Assembly: GCA_015060925.1 (NCBI GenBank)
Contig: SUXM01000010.1
Coordinates: 1-64,000, forward strand
Direction: 5' to 3'
Source of the DNA: Parabacteroides distasonis
GTDB taxonomy: Bacteria > Bacteroidota > Bacteroidia > Bacteroidales > Tannerellaceae
DNA: 64,000 nt
The translations under genes and the position numbers were made by a program. Within the stretch, counting starts at the first letter, position 1, and every line of letters starts with the position of its first letter. The notes beneath the pieces were generated by a model. That model saw only the letters and a program-made list of their open reading frames with translations, ran no database searches and was not told where the DNA came from. Below, piece by piece: positions 7,046 to 16,601 of this stretch.

Positions 7046-9898
7046 TTATAAGTTACAAGCACAAATAGTTGGAACCAAGTTACGGTCTCCGTATGCATTG
7101 TCCACACGGGCAACATTGACCCAGAACTTGCTGTCGTGCAGCCAATCCAAAGGAAAGGCCGCTTTGCTTCGTGGATATGCGTGATTCCATTCATCGGCGG
7201 TTACTTCATATTCCGGATGCGGTGCGTTTTTAAGGACATTATCATCCTTGGATGCTTTACCTTCTTCCACCTCTTTAATTTCATTCCAAATACATTCCAG
7301 TACTTCCACGAAACGATCCAATTCTGCTTTGCTTTCACTTTCTGTCGGTTCGACCATCAATGTACCATGAACTGGGAAGGAGAGTGTCGGTGCATGATAA
7401 CCGAAGTCCATTAAGCGTTTGGCGATATCACTTTCATCGATACCTGAACGTTCTTTAATTGTGCGGCACTCCAAAATCAATTCGTGTCCGACACGTCCGG
7501 TCGCTCCTGTATAAACAATGCCATAACTATCTTTTAATTTGGCTGCTAAATAGTTGGCGTTTAGGATTGCTGTCTTGGTTACAGTTTCCAATCCTTCTGT
7601 CCCTAATAAACGGATATAGGCGTAAGTGATCGGAAGAATACCTGCACTTCCGTATGGAGCAGCAGAGACAGTGTTTTGATCGTCTCCCCATAATACAGGA
7701 TGTTGTGGCAAGAATGGGATCAAATGTTCGGCAACACAGATTGGACCAACGCCCGGGCCACCACCACCATGAGGTGAAGCGAATGTTTTGTGTAGGTTTA
7801 AGTGGCAAACATCAGCTCCGATTGTTCCCGGATTGGTCAAGCCGACTTGGGCATTCATGTTGGCTCCGTCCATATAAAGCTGGCCGCCGCAAGCATGAAC
7901 GATTTCGCACATTTCTTTGATGTCAACTTCAAAGATACCATGGGTAGAAGGGTAGGTGATCATGCTGGCTGCCAGTTGATCTTTATTTGCTTCTGCTTTA
8001 GCCCGGAAATCTTCCAAATCAATGTTCCCTTTGTCATCACACTTAACTGTGACTGTAGTGAATCCGCATTGGATAGCACTTGCCGGGTTGGTACCGTGCG
8101 CAGATGCCGGTAATAATACCACATTACGATGGCTTTGTCCGATGCTTTCCAAATATGAACGGATGACACGTAAACCTGTATATTCACCGGCTGCACCTGA
8201 GTTTGGTTGTAACGTACAGCCTTTGAAACCGGTGATTTCGCATAAATAGGAAGATAGGTTCTCGATTAGTTCGGTGTAACCTTCAACCTGTTCTTCCGGT
8301 GCGTATGGATGGATATTCATAAACTCCGGACGACTGAGTGGGAGCATGCTTGAGGCCGGATTTAACTTCATTGTACAAGAACCCAAAGAGATCATAGATT
8401 GTGCCAATGAAACATCTTTTCGTCCCAAACGGGTAATGTATCGCATCAATTCGGTTTCTGTGTGATATTTTTTGAAAACATCTTCTTGTAAGAAATCAGA
8501 CGTACGACTAAACATCGTATCAAAATATGTTTGCGAAGGTATTGCCTCTTGTAACATGTAATCTTTTCCGGCAGCACCTGCGAATATATATAATAGGACA
8601 CCGATGTCGGTTGTTTGAGTCGTTTCATCTAAACTGATGCCGACTTGTCCGGATTCAAAGTAACGTAGGTTTACTTTGCATTCCAATGCAATTTCACGAA
8701 GAGCATTGATGGATACGTATTCCGGCAGTTGGATCTTGAGTGTGTCAAAATAATTCAAGTTCAATTGCTTGTAGCCTAACTTCTCCAATTCGTTAGCCAA
8801 GAATCCAGTATATGCATGGATACGTCCTGCTATATCTTTTAATCCTTCCGCTCCGTGATAAACAGCATAGAAGCCGGCCATTGTTGCTAATAATGCTTGA
8901 GCTGTACAAATATTGGAGGTCGCTTTTTCCCGTTTGATATGTTGCTCGCGTGTCTGCAATGCTAAACGGTAAGCCGGATGTCCGTATGCATCTTTGGAAA
9001 TACCAATGATACGTCCGGGAATGGCACGTTTGTAGTCGTTCTTTGTCGCAAAATAGGCTGCGGATGGGCCACCGTAGAACATAGGAATACCAAAGCGTTG
9101 GCTGCTTCCGAATACCACATCTGCACCCCATTCTCCCGGAGGTGTTAATAAGACAAGACTCATCAAGTCTGCGGCAACTGCTACTCGGGTTTCATTGGCA
9201 TTGGCACGTGTGATAAATGCTTTATAGTCTTCGATTGAACCGTCTGCATTGGGGTATTGGACGATTGCCCCAAATATATCAGGTGTAAATTCAAGAGTTT
9301 TATAATCTCCAACCACAACTTGAATTCCTTGAGGGCTCATTCGTGTATTGATGACTGCTAATGTAGAAGGAAATATCTTTTCATCTACAAACAGTTTGTT
9401 GGCTCCGGCTTTGGCTTGTCCACGGCTTCTGCTACCATAAAACATTGTTGCAGCTTCAGCTGCGGCTGTCGCTTCATCCAATAAGGAACAGTTAGCCAAA
9501 GGTAAACCGGTCAATTCGCAAATGACTGTTTGGAAATTCAGAAGAGCCTCTAATCTTCCTTGTGAAACTTCCGCTTGATAAGGAGTATAAGAGGTGTACC
9601 ATACTGGGTTTTCAAAAATATTTCGTTGGATGGGTGCCGGGCAGACGGTGTCATACCAACCCATTCCAATATAAGAAGTGAACACTTCGTTTTTAGACGC
9701 CAATTCAGAAATGTGTTCAGCGAACTCTCGTTCTGTCATGGGTTCCGGAAGGTTAAGTGGTTCTGTCAAGCGAATATTGGATGGAATTGTTTGTTCGATC
9801 AATTCATCTACTGAATTTACGCCAATAGCTTGCAGCATAGAAGGTATTTCTTCTGTCGAAATACCTATGTGGCGATTTACAAATTTATTCGTGTCCAT
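7046..9898 (-). CDS. gcvP: Glycine dehydrogenase (decarboxylating), P protein
   Basis: A 950-residue full-length (fused alpha and beta half) P protein of the glycine cleavage system. It decarboxylates glycine with pyridoxal phosphate and passes the aminomethyl group to lipoyl-GcvH. It starts with the typical FVNRHIGISTEEIPSML. The C-terminal half contains the PLP-lysine motif LNLHKTFASPHGGGGPG (lysine at about residue 704). The DEATAAAEA motif of the N-terminal half and the SLGSCTMKLNP segment are also present. It follows the metallo-hydrolase gene by 13 bp and ends in its own terminator, so it is probably the last gene of an rsmG operon. The partner genes gcvH and gcvT are not in the window. 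Confidence 0.97.
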   Translation of the reverse strand: MDTNKFVNRHIGISTEEIPSMLQAIGVNSVDELIEQTIPSNIRLTEPLNLPEPMTEREFAEHISELASKNEVFTSYIGMGWYDTVCPAPIQRNIFENPVWYTSYTPYQAEVSQGRLEALLNFQTVICELTGLPLANCSLLDEATAAAEAATMFYGSRSRGQAKAGANKLFVDEKIFPSTLAVINTRMSPQGIQVVVGDYKTLEFTPDIFGAIVQYPNADGSIEDYKAFITRANANETRVAVAADLMSLVLLTPPGEWGADVVFGSSQRFGIPMFYGGPSAAYFATKNDYKRAIPGRIIGISKDAYGHPAYRLALQTREQHIKREKATSNICTAQALLATMAGFYAVYHGAEGLKDIAGRIHAYTGFLANELEKLGYKQLNLNYFDTLKIQLPEYVSINALREIALECKVNLRYFESGQVGISLDETTQTTDIGVLLYIFAGAAGKDYMLQEAIPSQTYFDTMFSRTSDFLQEDVFKKYHTETELMRYITRLGRKDVSLAQSMISLGSCTMKLNPASSMLPLSRPEFMNIHPYAPEEQVEGYTELIENLSSYLCEITGFKGCTLQPNSGAAGEYTGLRVIRSYLESIGQSHRNVVLLPASAHGTNPASAIQCGFTTVTVKCDDKGNIDLEDFRAKAEANKDQLAASMITYPSTHGIFEVDIKEMCEIVHACGGQLYMDGANMNAQVGLTNPGTIGADVCHLNLHKTFASPHGGGGPGVGPICVAEHLIPFLPQHPVLWGDDQNTVSAAPYGSAGILPITYAYIRLLGTEGLETVTKTAILNANYLAAKLKDSYGIVYTGATGRVGHELILECRTIKERSGIDESDIAKRLMDFGYHAPTLSFPVHGTLMVEPTESESKAELDRFVEVLECIWNEIKEVEEGKASKDDNVLKNAPHPEYEVTADEWNHAYPRSKAAFPLDWLHDSKFWVNVARVDNAYGDRNLVPTICACNL

Positions 9899-9911
9899 AG
9901 TATCTATGATT

Positions 9912-10550
9912 TTATAAATAAGGATTTTCTGATTTTTCTGCTAATACAGTTGTTTTAGGACCATGCCCCGGATAAACAATCGTATGGTCGGGCAAAGTGA
10001 ATAGCTTGCTACGGATAGCAGTTATTAATTCATTTGTATTCCCTCCCCATAGGTCGGTTCGTCCGATACTGCCTGCAAATAAAGCATCTCCCACTATTAC
10101 AAAATTATTTTCTTTGCTGTAGAATGCTACACTTCCTGGTGAGTGTCCGGGAATCGTGAGAACTTGCAGTTGTGAATTACCAAAGTGGATTATTTCATTA
10201 TCTGTTAGGAAACTTTCAATAGGCACATTGGTTACCTCTATGCCTAACCCTAACATTTTAGACTGTTCGTTAGGGGGAGGCAATATCTCTACATCGCTTC
10301 GGTGTGCTTTGGGATTTAATCCGTATGTCTGGGTGATAAACTGATTCCCCCAGACATGGTCAATATGCAGATGTGTGCAAAGCAGATGTTTTAGTGTCAG
10401 ATTATGTAATGAGATATATTCTTGAAGCCTTTTTTCTTCGTTTTTCCGGCAACAACCACAATCGATTAAAACAGCTTCGCCTGTCTCATCGTATAATAGG
10501 AAAGTGTTTTCCTGAAAGTAATTAAATTCAAAAGATTGGACTGTTATCAT
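9912..10550 (-). CDS. Metallo-beta-lactamase-fold hydrolase (glyoxalase II-like)
   Basis: A 212-residue MBL-fold metal-dependent hydrolase. The metal-binding motif THLHIDHVWG (HxHxDH) is at about residues 59-68, followed by PGHSPGSVAF, the aspartate in VGDALFAGSIGRTD, and the final histidine in VYPGHGP. This pattern fits the hydroxyacylglutathione hydrolase-like group widespread in bacteria. Many members act on thioesters or lactones, but the substrate cannot be assigned. It overlaps rsmG by 4 bp and precedes gcvP by 13 bp, implying co-transcription and translational coupling. Confidence 0.85.
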   Translation of the reverse strand: MITVQSFEFNYFQENTFLLYDETGEAVLIDCGCCRKNEEKRLQEYISLHNLTLKHLLCTHLHIDHVWGNQFITQTYGLNPKAHRSDVEILPPPNEQSKMLGLGIEVTNVPIESFLTDNEIIHFGNSQLQVLTIPGHSPGSVAFYSKENNFVIVGDALFAGSIGRTDLWGGNTNELITAIRSKLFTLPDHTIVYPGHGPKTTVLAEKSENPYL

Positions 10551-11233
10551 AATGGAACATATACTACTTTTTTAGTTTTGAAAAATTCTTCAGCAAAGTA
10601 ATCTCCTAAATTTAGCGTGATTGCTTGTTTTTGGAAAGGAAGTATTTCGTGTTGTAATTCACCACCTTTTAAACAAATCAAACCGTTGGGAAGTGCATTT
10701 TGTTGTGCTTTCTTTATATTCTTACGGGTGATTTTGACTAAATCTGCTAATGGCATGACAGCACGGCTGACAATAAAGTCAAAGAGTTGCTTTTCTTCTT
10801 CAGCCCGGCAGTGACGGAAGGTTACATTTTGTAATCCGATGCTATCTGCAACGGCTTGCCCTACTTTTATCTTTTTCCCAATACTATCAACTAAATGAAA
10901 TTGGACGTCTGGAAGTAAAATGGCCAAGGGAATGCCGGGGAAACCTCCTCCAGTTCCAATATCCATGATTGTAGAACCCTCTTTAAACTTTAACATCTTC
11001 AAGATTCCTAAAGAGTGAAGTACATGATGTAGATACAGGTTGTCGATATCTTTTCGGGAAATGACATTTATTTTTGCATTCCAATCTGAGTAGAGCGTAT
11101 ATAGCTTTTCCAATTGGGTATGTTGAAGTGGTGTCAAATCCGGAAAGTAGTTCCTTAAAATTTGTAGTTGAATCTGAACAACAGAATGGTCATCAGACAT
11201 GGGTACTGATAAATTTGAATTGATAGATTCCAT
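10547..11233 (-). CDS. rsmG: 16S rRNA (guanine-527-N7)-methyltransferase RsmG
   Basis: A 228-residue SAM-dependent methyltransferase that modifies G527 of 16S rRNA. Family motifs are present: NVISRKDIDNLYLHHVLHSL, the SAM-binding MDIGTGGGFPGIPLAIL, VDSIGKKIKV, and FDFIVSRAVMPLADL. An internal Met (residue 12) could also be the start and would remove an N-terminal tail that is not typical of the family. The next gene overlaps its stop by 4 bp. The upstream lipoprotein gene lies only 37 bp away and may share the transcript. Confidence 0.92.
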   Translation of the reverse strand: MESINSNLSVPMSDDHSVVQIQLQILRNYFPDLTPLQHTQLEKLYTLYSDWNAKINVISRKDIDNLYLHHVLHSLGILKMLKFKEGSTIMDIGTGGGFPGIPLAILLPDVQFHLVDSIGKKIKVGQAVADSIGLQNVTFRHCRAEEEKQLFDFIVSRAVMPLADLVKITRKNIKKAQQNALPNGLICLKGGELQHEILPFQKQAITLNLGDYFAEEFFKTKKVVYVPL

Positions 11234-11270
11234 GCTTTTATGATTATTTTATTTTATTCTTGTGTAACAT

Positions 11271-12122
11271 TTATTGGGTGATAAATTTTGATATAGGACT
11301 ATCACCTTTTAACAAATATGAAATTTCTTCGAATGGGATACATACATGTGTCGGCCCGACAACGTATGCTGCTATTTCGTATTCATTAAATGTGTAGGTG
11401 ATACCTTTTTCGTCTATGAGGAAATTTCCATTAGGGAAAATCTCTTCTATGCTGAAATAGCCAATATTTTCCAGTTCTTTTGCATTTTCTACCTCTCTTA
11501 GTTTCACTATGTGGTTGACTAATATTTGAGCTAAATCTTCTTGAAAGTTTGTTACAAAAATGTCCTCTTCAAGAATAGGATTGCCTGTTGCCAAGTTTAA
11601 AACATGATTGGTGTAAGTATGTGAACCGTGAGCTCCTCCTGTATAATTTTCAAAATTAATGGTATAACTCAAAAGGCCATTTTGGTTATAGGTGATTTCG
11701 TTTGAAGCCATTTCATAGTATGAATACCAACTGTCTATGGGTGATTCCTTCTCTTTTTTTTGCTCATCTTTAAAATCTGTTTCCAGTTCTTTATATGCTT
11801 GTATGTAATCTTCTGCATATTGAACAATGGCCTTATTTGGAGATAAATCTATATATTTTTCTCCGAAATAAGAGTGTACGAAATTTTTTTGTAACCTGTT
11901 TAAAATTTCTTTGTCGTGGAATTGGATAGGAAAGGTAAAAGACAGTTGTAAATTACAATTGGGATTGTTAGGATTATCAAGTAGATGATAGGTTTTATCT
12001 ACTTGGATGGATTCAAATTGGATATCGTTTTCTACTGTTTGTTTAGATGGTGTATTGCAATGAACCATGAACAAAGTAGAAAATAATAAAAGGATAAAGT
12101 ATTTACCAATTGAAGTGTTCAT
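11271..12122 (-). CDS. DUF3298/DUF4163-like lipoprotein
   Basis: A 283-residue predicted lipoprotein. The signal peptide ends in a lipobox-like FMVHC (Cys22), so the mature protein is probably membrane anchored. The middle region has YTGGAHGSHTYTNHV, typical of DUF4163 proteins, and the C-terminal part (TFNEYEIAAYVVGPTHVCIPFEEI) is a DUF3298 signature. Relatives include the sensor-like domains of RsiV and the deacetylase-associated region of PdaC. Function in Bacteroidales is unknown; an envelope-binding or lysozyme-sensing role is only suggested by the RsiV link. Confidence 0.75.
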   Translation of the reverse strand: MNTSIGKYFILLLFSTLFMVHCNTPSKQTVENDIQFESIQVDKTYHLLDNPNNPNCNLQLSFTFPIQFHDKEILNRLQKNFVHSYFGEKYIDLSPNKAIVQYAEDYIQAYKELETDFKDEQKKEKESPIDSWYSYYEMASNEITYNQNGLLSYTINFENYTGGAHGSHTYTNHVLNLATGNPILEEDIFVTNFQEDLAQILVNHIVKLREVENAKELENIGYFSIEEIFPNGNFLIDEKGITYTFNEYEIAAYVVGPTHVCIPFEEISYLLKGDSPISKFITQ

Positions 12123-12158
12123 CGGAATTTACTATGTTTAGAAAATTTATACTATATG

Positions 12159-12166
12159 CAAATATA
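12159..12166 (-). promoter_or_regulatory. -7 element for the DUF3298-like lipoprotein gene
   Basis: Minus-strand TATATTTG, 37 bp upstream of the start at 12122. No clear -33 element accompanies it. Confidence 0.45.
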
Positions 12167-12304
12167 ATGATTATCTTTATAATATAAATCATGCAATCCT
12201 CCCTTTTTTATATTATAAGAGAATCAGGACGAGACTAAAATAGGAGAAATAGAAACTTTAAAGAAAAAGGTTACTTTGTTTATTTAATAAATAAACATTT
12301 TTTT

Positions 12305-12312
12305 TATCTTTG
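12305..12312 (+). promoter_or_regulatory. -7 element for the apbE-like operon
   Basis: TATCTTTG matches TAnnTTTG and lies 21 bp before the ATG at 12334. The nearest TTTG upstream (12275-12278) is 26 bp away, longer than the usual 19. Confidence 0.5.
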
Positions 12313-12333
12313 TAAATTGTAGGAAATAATTCC

Positions 12334-13158
12334 ATGGGAACACGTCGCTATATGTCTTATTCTAATTATTATACATCATCCGGATTGTTTCATGGCTCTA
12401 TGTCTTCTGTGATGGGAACACAGTTTGACATTTTGATGATAGGAGATGAACCAGCTAAGTTGACTGTCATTTGGGGGAAAATACAAGAGGAGATAAAACG
12501 GTTGGATAAAATGTTGAATCGTTTTGACCAAGAGAGCGAGGTCTCCAAGTTGAATCAAACAGCTTGTATTTATCCATTAGTGGTAAGTGAAGAACTTTGG
12601 AGGATTCTGCAAGATTGTAAATGTTTTTTTGAATGGACAAAAGGGTATTTTGATATCTCTTTGCAGGGATTTGAACAGATTTTGTTGAATGAAGATGAAC
12701 ATAGTGCCTTTTTTTTGTCTGATTTATTAAAAATAGATTTTGGGGGATATGGAAAAGGATATGCGCTTTCTAAAGTTGAGGCTTTGTTAAAAAATAATGG
12801 AATAGATAAAGCACTTGTGAATTTTGGTAATAGTTCTATATTGGCAGTTGGAAAACATCCTTGCGGTGATTTTTGGCCGGTTAGTTTGGAAAATCCATAT
12901 ACAAAATCAATTGTGGCAAATGTGAAGTTATGTGACAGTTCGCTTTCGGTGTCTGGTAATATGCCGTCTCATTTATGCCATATTATTAATCCGCGAACTG
13001 GCAAATTTATAGAGGAAAGAAAGATGGTATCTGTTGTTGCTAAGGATCCGATTGTAGCAGAGGTATTAACTACAACACTTATGATTGCAGAAGAAGCTTC
13101 TATTCCTGATATAGTATCCCATTTTGATATTTATGAAAAAAATATATATTTGTTATGA
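12334..13158 (+). CDS. ApbE-like FAD:protein FMN transferase
   Basis: A 274-residue protein of the ApbE family, which attaches FMN covalently to threonine or serine of target flavoproteins. Visible family landmarks are MGTQFDI near residue 27, LDKMLNRFDQESEVSKLN, the substrate-binding IDFGGYGKGYALSKVE (usually DLGGIAKGYA), ALVNFGNSSILAVG, and HIINPRTGK. Unlike most Bacteroidetes ApbE proteins it has no signal peptide or lipobox, and it is shorter than the usual 320-350 residues. It overlaps the next gene by 4 bp (ATGA), so it is translationally coupled to a Gfo/Idh/MocA oxidoreductase rather than to Rnf or Nqr genes. The true target flavoprotein is not evident. Confidence 0.75.
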   Translation: MGTRRYMSYSNYYTSSGLFHGSMSSVMGTQFDILMIGDEPAKLTVIWGKIQEEIKRLDKMLNRFDQESEVSKLNQTACIYPLVVSEELWRILQDCKCFFEWTKGYFDISLQGFEQILLNEDEHSAFFLSDLLKIDFGGYGKGYALSKVEALLKNNGIDKALVNFGNSSILAVGKHPCGDFWPVSLENPYTKSIVANVKLCDSSLSVSGNMPSHLCHIINPRTGKFIEERKMVSVVAKDPIVAEVLTTTLMIAEEASIPDIVSHFDIYEKNIYLL

Positions 13159-14471
13159 GAAACGAATCTACCCATATAAGTCGGCGAGACTTTTTTAAAG
13201 ATTTAGGAATGATAGGAGGTGGAGGTGCTTTGCTTTCTGCATTCCCTTGGCTTCAGTCATGTAGTACTGAAGATAAAAAACAACTTGTTAAAGAAAAGGT
13301 ACGTATAGGAGTCATTGGAACAGGGTCTCGTGGACAATATCATCTAAATAATCTAAAGCTTATTCCTCAAGCAGATATTGTAGCTTTGTGTGATAATTAT
13401 GCCCCTCATTTAGATGCTGCATCTTTAATTTTTCCTAAAGCAAAGACTTATGATGATTATCGCAGACTTTTAGATGATAAAACGATACAAGCAGTTATGA
13501 TTGCAACCCCATTGAATGAACATGCCCATATTACAATTGATGCATTGCATGCCGGTAAACATGTATTTTGTGAGAAGTCAATGGCGATGACATGTCAGGG
13601 GTGCTTGGATATGTATAATACGTTCAAACAGTCTGGAAAAGTATTGTTTATTGGTCAACAGCGTTTGTATGATCCTAAGTATATTAAGGCGATGGGCATG
13701 ATTCATGCGGGATTGTTGGGGCAAATTAATTCGATACGTGCATATTGGTTTCGTAATAATGATTGGCGTCGTGAGGTCCCATCTCCAGACTTGGAGCGAA
13801 AAATAAATTGGCGTTTGTATAGAGAATCTTCTTGTGGATTGGTAACAGAATTGGCTACACATCAGTTGCAGGTAGGTAATTGGGCTTTGAAAATGTTACC
13901 TGAAAAAGTGTCGGGGATGGGTGATATTATCTATTGGAAAGATGGTCGTGAAGTGTATGATAGTGTCAATCTTATTTATCACTATCCAAATGGAGTCAAG
14001 ATGACCTATGAGTCTATGATTGCAAATAAATTCTACGGCTTGGAAGAGGAAATCTTAGGTAGTAAAGGAACTATGGAGTTGGAAAAGGGTAAATATTATT
14101 TTGAAGAGGTGGATCCTGCTCCAGGTATCATGCAATTGATTAATCAGATAGAACACAAGATTTTTGACAATGTGGCATTTGCTGGTCCGAGTTGGGTTCC
14201 TGAAACGGCTTCTGTGAATAAAGGACATTTGATCATGGATGGGGTTAAGAGTATTACGGGAGAATCTTCTGTCGGAGCTAGTGGCGATGGGTCTGTGGAG
14301 TTGGTTACGGCTTTTTGTGAAGCTGCTATAACAGGGAAACCTGCTCCAAATTTAGTGGAAGAGGCCTATTATTCTTCAGTATTAGGATTGTTGGGTTTGC
14401 AGGCAATGGAGGAAGAGCGTGTTATCACTTTCCCTGATGAATATAAGATTCCTTATTTAAATTTTGCATGA
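13155..14471 (+). CDS. Secreted Gfo/Idh/MocA family oxidoreductase
   Basis: A 438-residue NAD(P)-dependent sugar oxidoreductase. The N terminus has a twin-arginine motif (SRRDFFK) followed by a glycine-rich hydrophobic segment and a possible lipobox (LQSC), indicating Tat export. The Rossmann fold starts at KVRIGVIGTGSRG, and CEKSMAMT is the catalytic-lysine region (usually EKP; here EKS). It lies between the ApbE-like gene and a small membrane protein, each overlapping by 4 bp, and upstream of the GH2 cluster. This context suggests action on a sugar or glycoside released by the hydrolases. The Pro-to-Ser change in EKP is unusual and may affect cofactor geometry. Confidence 0.85.
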   Translation: MRNESTHISRRDFFKDLGMIGGGGALLSAFPWLQSCSTEDKKQLVKEKVRIGVIGTGSRGQYHLNNLKLIPQADIVALCDNYAPHLDAASLIFPKAKTYDDYRRLLDDKTIQAVMIATPLNEHAHITIDALHAGKHVFCEKSMAMTCQGCLDMYNTFKQSGKVLFIGQQRLYDPKYIKAMGMIHAGLLGQINSIRAYWFRNNDWRREVPSPDLERKINWRLYRESSCGLVTELATHQLQVGNWALKMLPEKVSGMGDIIYWKDGREVYDSVNLIYHYPNGVKMTYESMIANKFYGLEEEILGSKGTMELEKGKYYFEEVDPAPGIMQLINQIEHKIFDNVAFAGPSWVPETASVNKGHLIMDGVKSITGESSVGASGDGSVELVTAFCEAAITGKPAPNLVEEAYYSSVLGLLGLQAMEEERVITFPDEYKIPYLNFA

Positions 14472-14707
14472 GTATGAGAGATTTGATTTTGACTGTAAAG
14501 AGACAAAAAATAGAAATTAAGATATGGGGAGTTTGTCTCCTTTTGGCTTTTTTGATGAATATTGTATCAATAATTATTTATGAAACAAGTTGGTCTGAAC
14601 TTTGGACACAGTTCTTGTGGATGTTGGTGTTGTCTTGTGTTTTTTATGGATTGACTGTTTTATTTCGATTGTTGTATAAAGGAATTTGTCTTTTATTAAA
14701 AAAATAG
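14468..14707 (+). CDS. Small membrane protein, unknown function
   Basis: A 79-residue protein not recognised as a known family. Two hydrophobic segments are visible (about residues 17-34 and 45-74), separated by a short polar loop. Its ATG overlaps the stop of the preceding oxidoreductase gene (ATGA), the typical arrangement of a real, translationally coupled gene. A promoter for the GH2 genes follows it. Confidence 0.6.
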   Translation: MSMRDLILTVKRQKIEIKIWGVCLLLAFLMNIVSIIIYETSWSELWTQFLWMLVLSCVFYGLTVLFRLLYKGICLLLKK

Positions 14708-14709
14708 AA

Positions 14710-14739
14710 TTGTTGGAAAGTTGCTTTTTCCTATATTTG
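14710..14739 (+). promoter_or_regulatory. Promoter of the GH2 gene cluster
   Basis: TTG (14710-14712), 19 bp, TATATTTG (14732-14739): an exact fit to the Bacteroidetes consensus. It starts immediately after the small membrane gene and 36 bp before the first GH2 start, so the GH2 genes can be expressed apart from the apbE-like operon. Confidence 0.75.
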
Positions 14740-14774
14740 TGTGACTATTTTATTTGTAAGTAATATTTAATATC

Positions 14775-16592
14775 ATGAAAAAAACGCTATTACTTTGTTG
14801 TGTTTTGTCCATGACATTGTCAGTGCAAGCGCAATGGAAACCTGTAGGAGATAAACTAAAAACAGTTTGGTCTGAACAGATTAATCCAAAAGAAGTATTA
14901 CCTGAATATCCACGCCCATTAATGGAACGTGAAGATTGGTCGAATTTGAATGGAGAATGGGAATATGCGATTAAACCTGTCGGTTGTGTGGAACCAACTG
15001 TTTTTGATGGAAAGATTTTGGTCCCTTTTGCTGTTGAATCATCTCTTTCCGGAGTTCAAAAGGAAGTAGGTGACAAGAATGAACTTTGGTATAAACGAAC
15101 TTTTTCTATTCCTTCTGCTTGGAAAAATAAAGATGTAATATTAAATTTTGGAGCAGTAGATTGGAAAGCTGATGTTTTTGTAAATGATATATTGGTGGGG
15201 TCTCATAAAGGAGGTTACACGCCTTTTTCTTTTAATATAACACCTTATTTAACAGGAAAGAATAATCAGAAGTTAGTTGTTCGTGTATGGGATCCTACAA
15301 ATAAAGGGTATCAACCTGTTGGTAAACAGAGATATAATCCACAAGGTATTTGGTATACTTCTGTAACTGGTATATGGCAAACTGTATGGTTGGAACCTGT
15401 TTCTTCGACATATGTGACATCTATTAAGACTATTCCAAATATTGATACGAATACGTTAAATGTAACTATAGGAACTTCATGTGATTGTAAGTCTGGAATT
15501 CTTACGGTTAAATTATTAGATAAGGGGCAGGTGATTGCTTCAGCAAAAGGTGTTCAAGGTAGTGAATTACGTTTAGCTGTAGATAATCCTACACTTTGGT
15601 CTCCTTCTAATCCCTATTTATATGATATGACTGTTTCTTTATCTAAAGATGGTAAAGTATTAGACGAAGTGAAATCTTATACAGCTTTTAGAAAGATATC
15701 GTCTAAGCGTGATGCTAATGGTATCATGCGTATGCAGTTGAATAATCAAGATCTTTTCCATTTTGGACCATTAGATCAAGGATGGTGGCCTGATGGTTTG
15801 TATACAGCCCCAACGGATGAAGCTTTATTGTTCGATATTAAGAAAACAAAAGAGTGGGGATTTAATATGATTCGTAAACATGTGAAGGTAGAACCTGCTC
15901 GTTGGTATTATCATTGTGACAGAGAAGGTCTTTTAGTATGGCAAGATATGCCAAATGGGGATACTGATAGGGGAGTAGAAAAATGGGTCCCTAAAGTTTT
16001 TAATGGAGGAGCAGACATGATACGTAAAGCTGAATCAAAAACTATTTTCTATCAAGAATGGAAAGAAATAATGGATTTATGTATGTCTAATCCTTCTGTT
16101 GTAGTATGGGTTCCTTTTAATGAAGCTTGGGGACAGTTTGATACAGAGAAAGTCGCAGAATGGACAAAGAACTATGACCCTTCTCGCTTGGTAAATTCTG
16201 CTAGTGGCGGAAATCATCGTCCATGTGGAGATATTATGGATTTACATAATTATCCGGCTCCAGATATGTTTTTATATGATCCACAACGTGTCAATGTATT
16301 AGGGGAATACGGAGGTATAGGTCTTCCTATTGAAAATCATTTATGGTGGAATAAACGTAACTGGGGATATATTCAGTTTAAAAATAGTGATGAAGTTACA
16401 GCTGAATATATTAAATATGCAGAAATTCTAAAGGATTTTATAAAACGAGGTTTTTCAGCAGCTGTTTATACACAAACAACAGATGTTGAAGGAGAAGTGA
16501 ATGGTCTGATGACTTATGATCGTAAAGTCATTAAGATTAATGAATCTGAGGTGAAGAAAGCAAATCAATCAGTTATAAATATATTAAAATGA
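14775..16592 (+). CDS. Glycoside hydrolase family 2 protein, copy 1
   Basis: A 605-residue secreted GH2 enzyme with a Sec signal peptide (cleavage near VQAQ, about residue 21). The N-terminal sugar-binding domain contains LNGEWEYAI and LWYKRTFSIP. A beta-sandwich domain follows (CKSGILTVKLLD), then a TIM-barrel catalytic domain. The acid/base is the Glu of PFNEAWGQF (E450) and the nucleophile the Glu of LGEYGG (E511). It is the most divergent of four tandem GH2 genes. Family 2 covers beta-galactosidase, beta-glucuronidase and beta-mannosidase activities; the substrate cannot be chosen from these motifs. Confidence 0.9.
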   Translation: MKKTLLLCCVLSMTLSVQAQWKPVGDKLKTVWSEQINPKEVLPEYPRPLMEREDWSNLNGEWEYAIKPVGCVEPTVFDGKILVPFAVESSLSGVQKEVGDKNELWYKRTFSIPSAWKNKDVILNFGAVDWKADVFVNDILVGSHKGGYTPFSFNITPYLTGKNNQKLVVRVWDPTNKGYQPVGKQRYNPQGIWYTSVTGIWQTVWLEPVSSTYVTSIKTIPNIDTNTLNVTIGTSCDCKSGILTVKLLDKGQVIASAKGVQGSELRLAVDNPTLWSPSNPYLYDMTVSLSKDGKVLDEVKSYTAFRKISSKRDANGIMRMQLNNQDLFHFGPLDQGWWPDGLYTAPTDEALLFDIKKTKEWGFNMIRKHVKVEPARWYYHCDREGLLVWQDMPNGDTDRGVEKWVPKVFNGGADMIRKAESKTIFYQEWKEIMDLCMSNPSVVVWVPFNEAWGQFDTEKVAEWTKNYDPSRLVNSASGGNHRPCGDIMDLHNYPAPDMFLYDPQRVNVLGEYGGIGLPIENHLWWNKRNWGYIQFKNSDEVTAEYIKYAEILKDFIKRGFSAAVYTQTTDVEGEVNGLMTYDRKVIKINESEVKKANQSVINILK

Positions 16593-16601
16593 TGAACTTA
16601 T

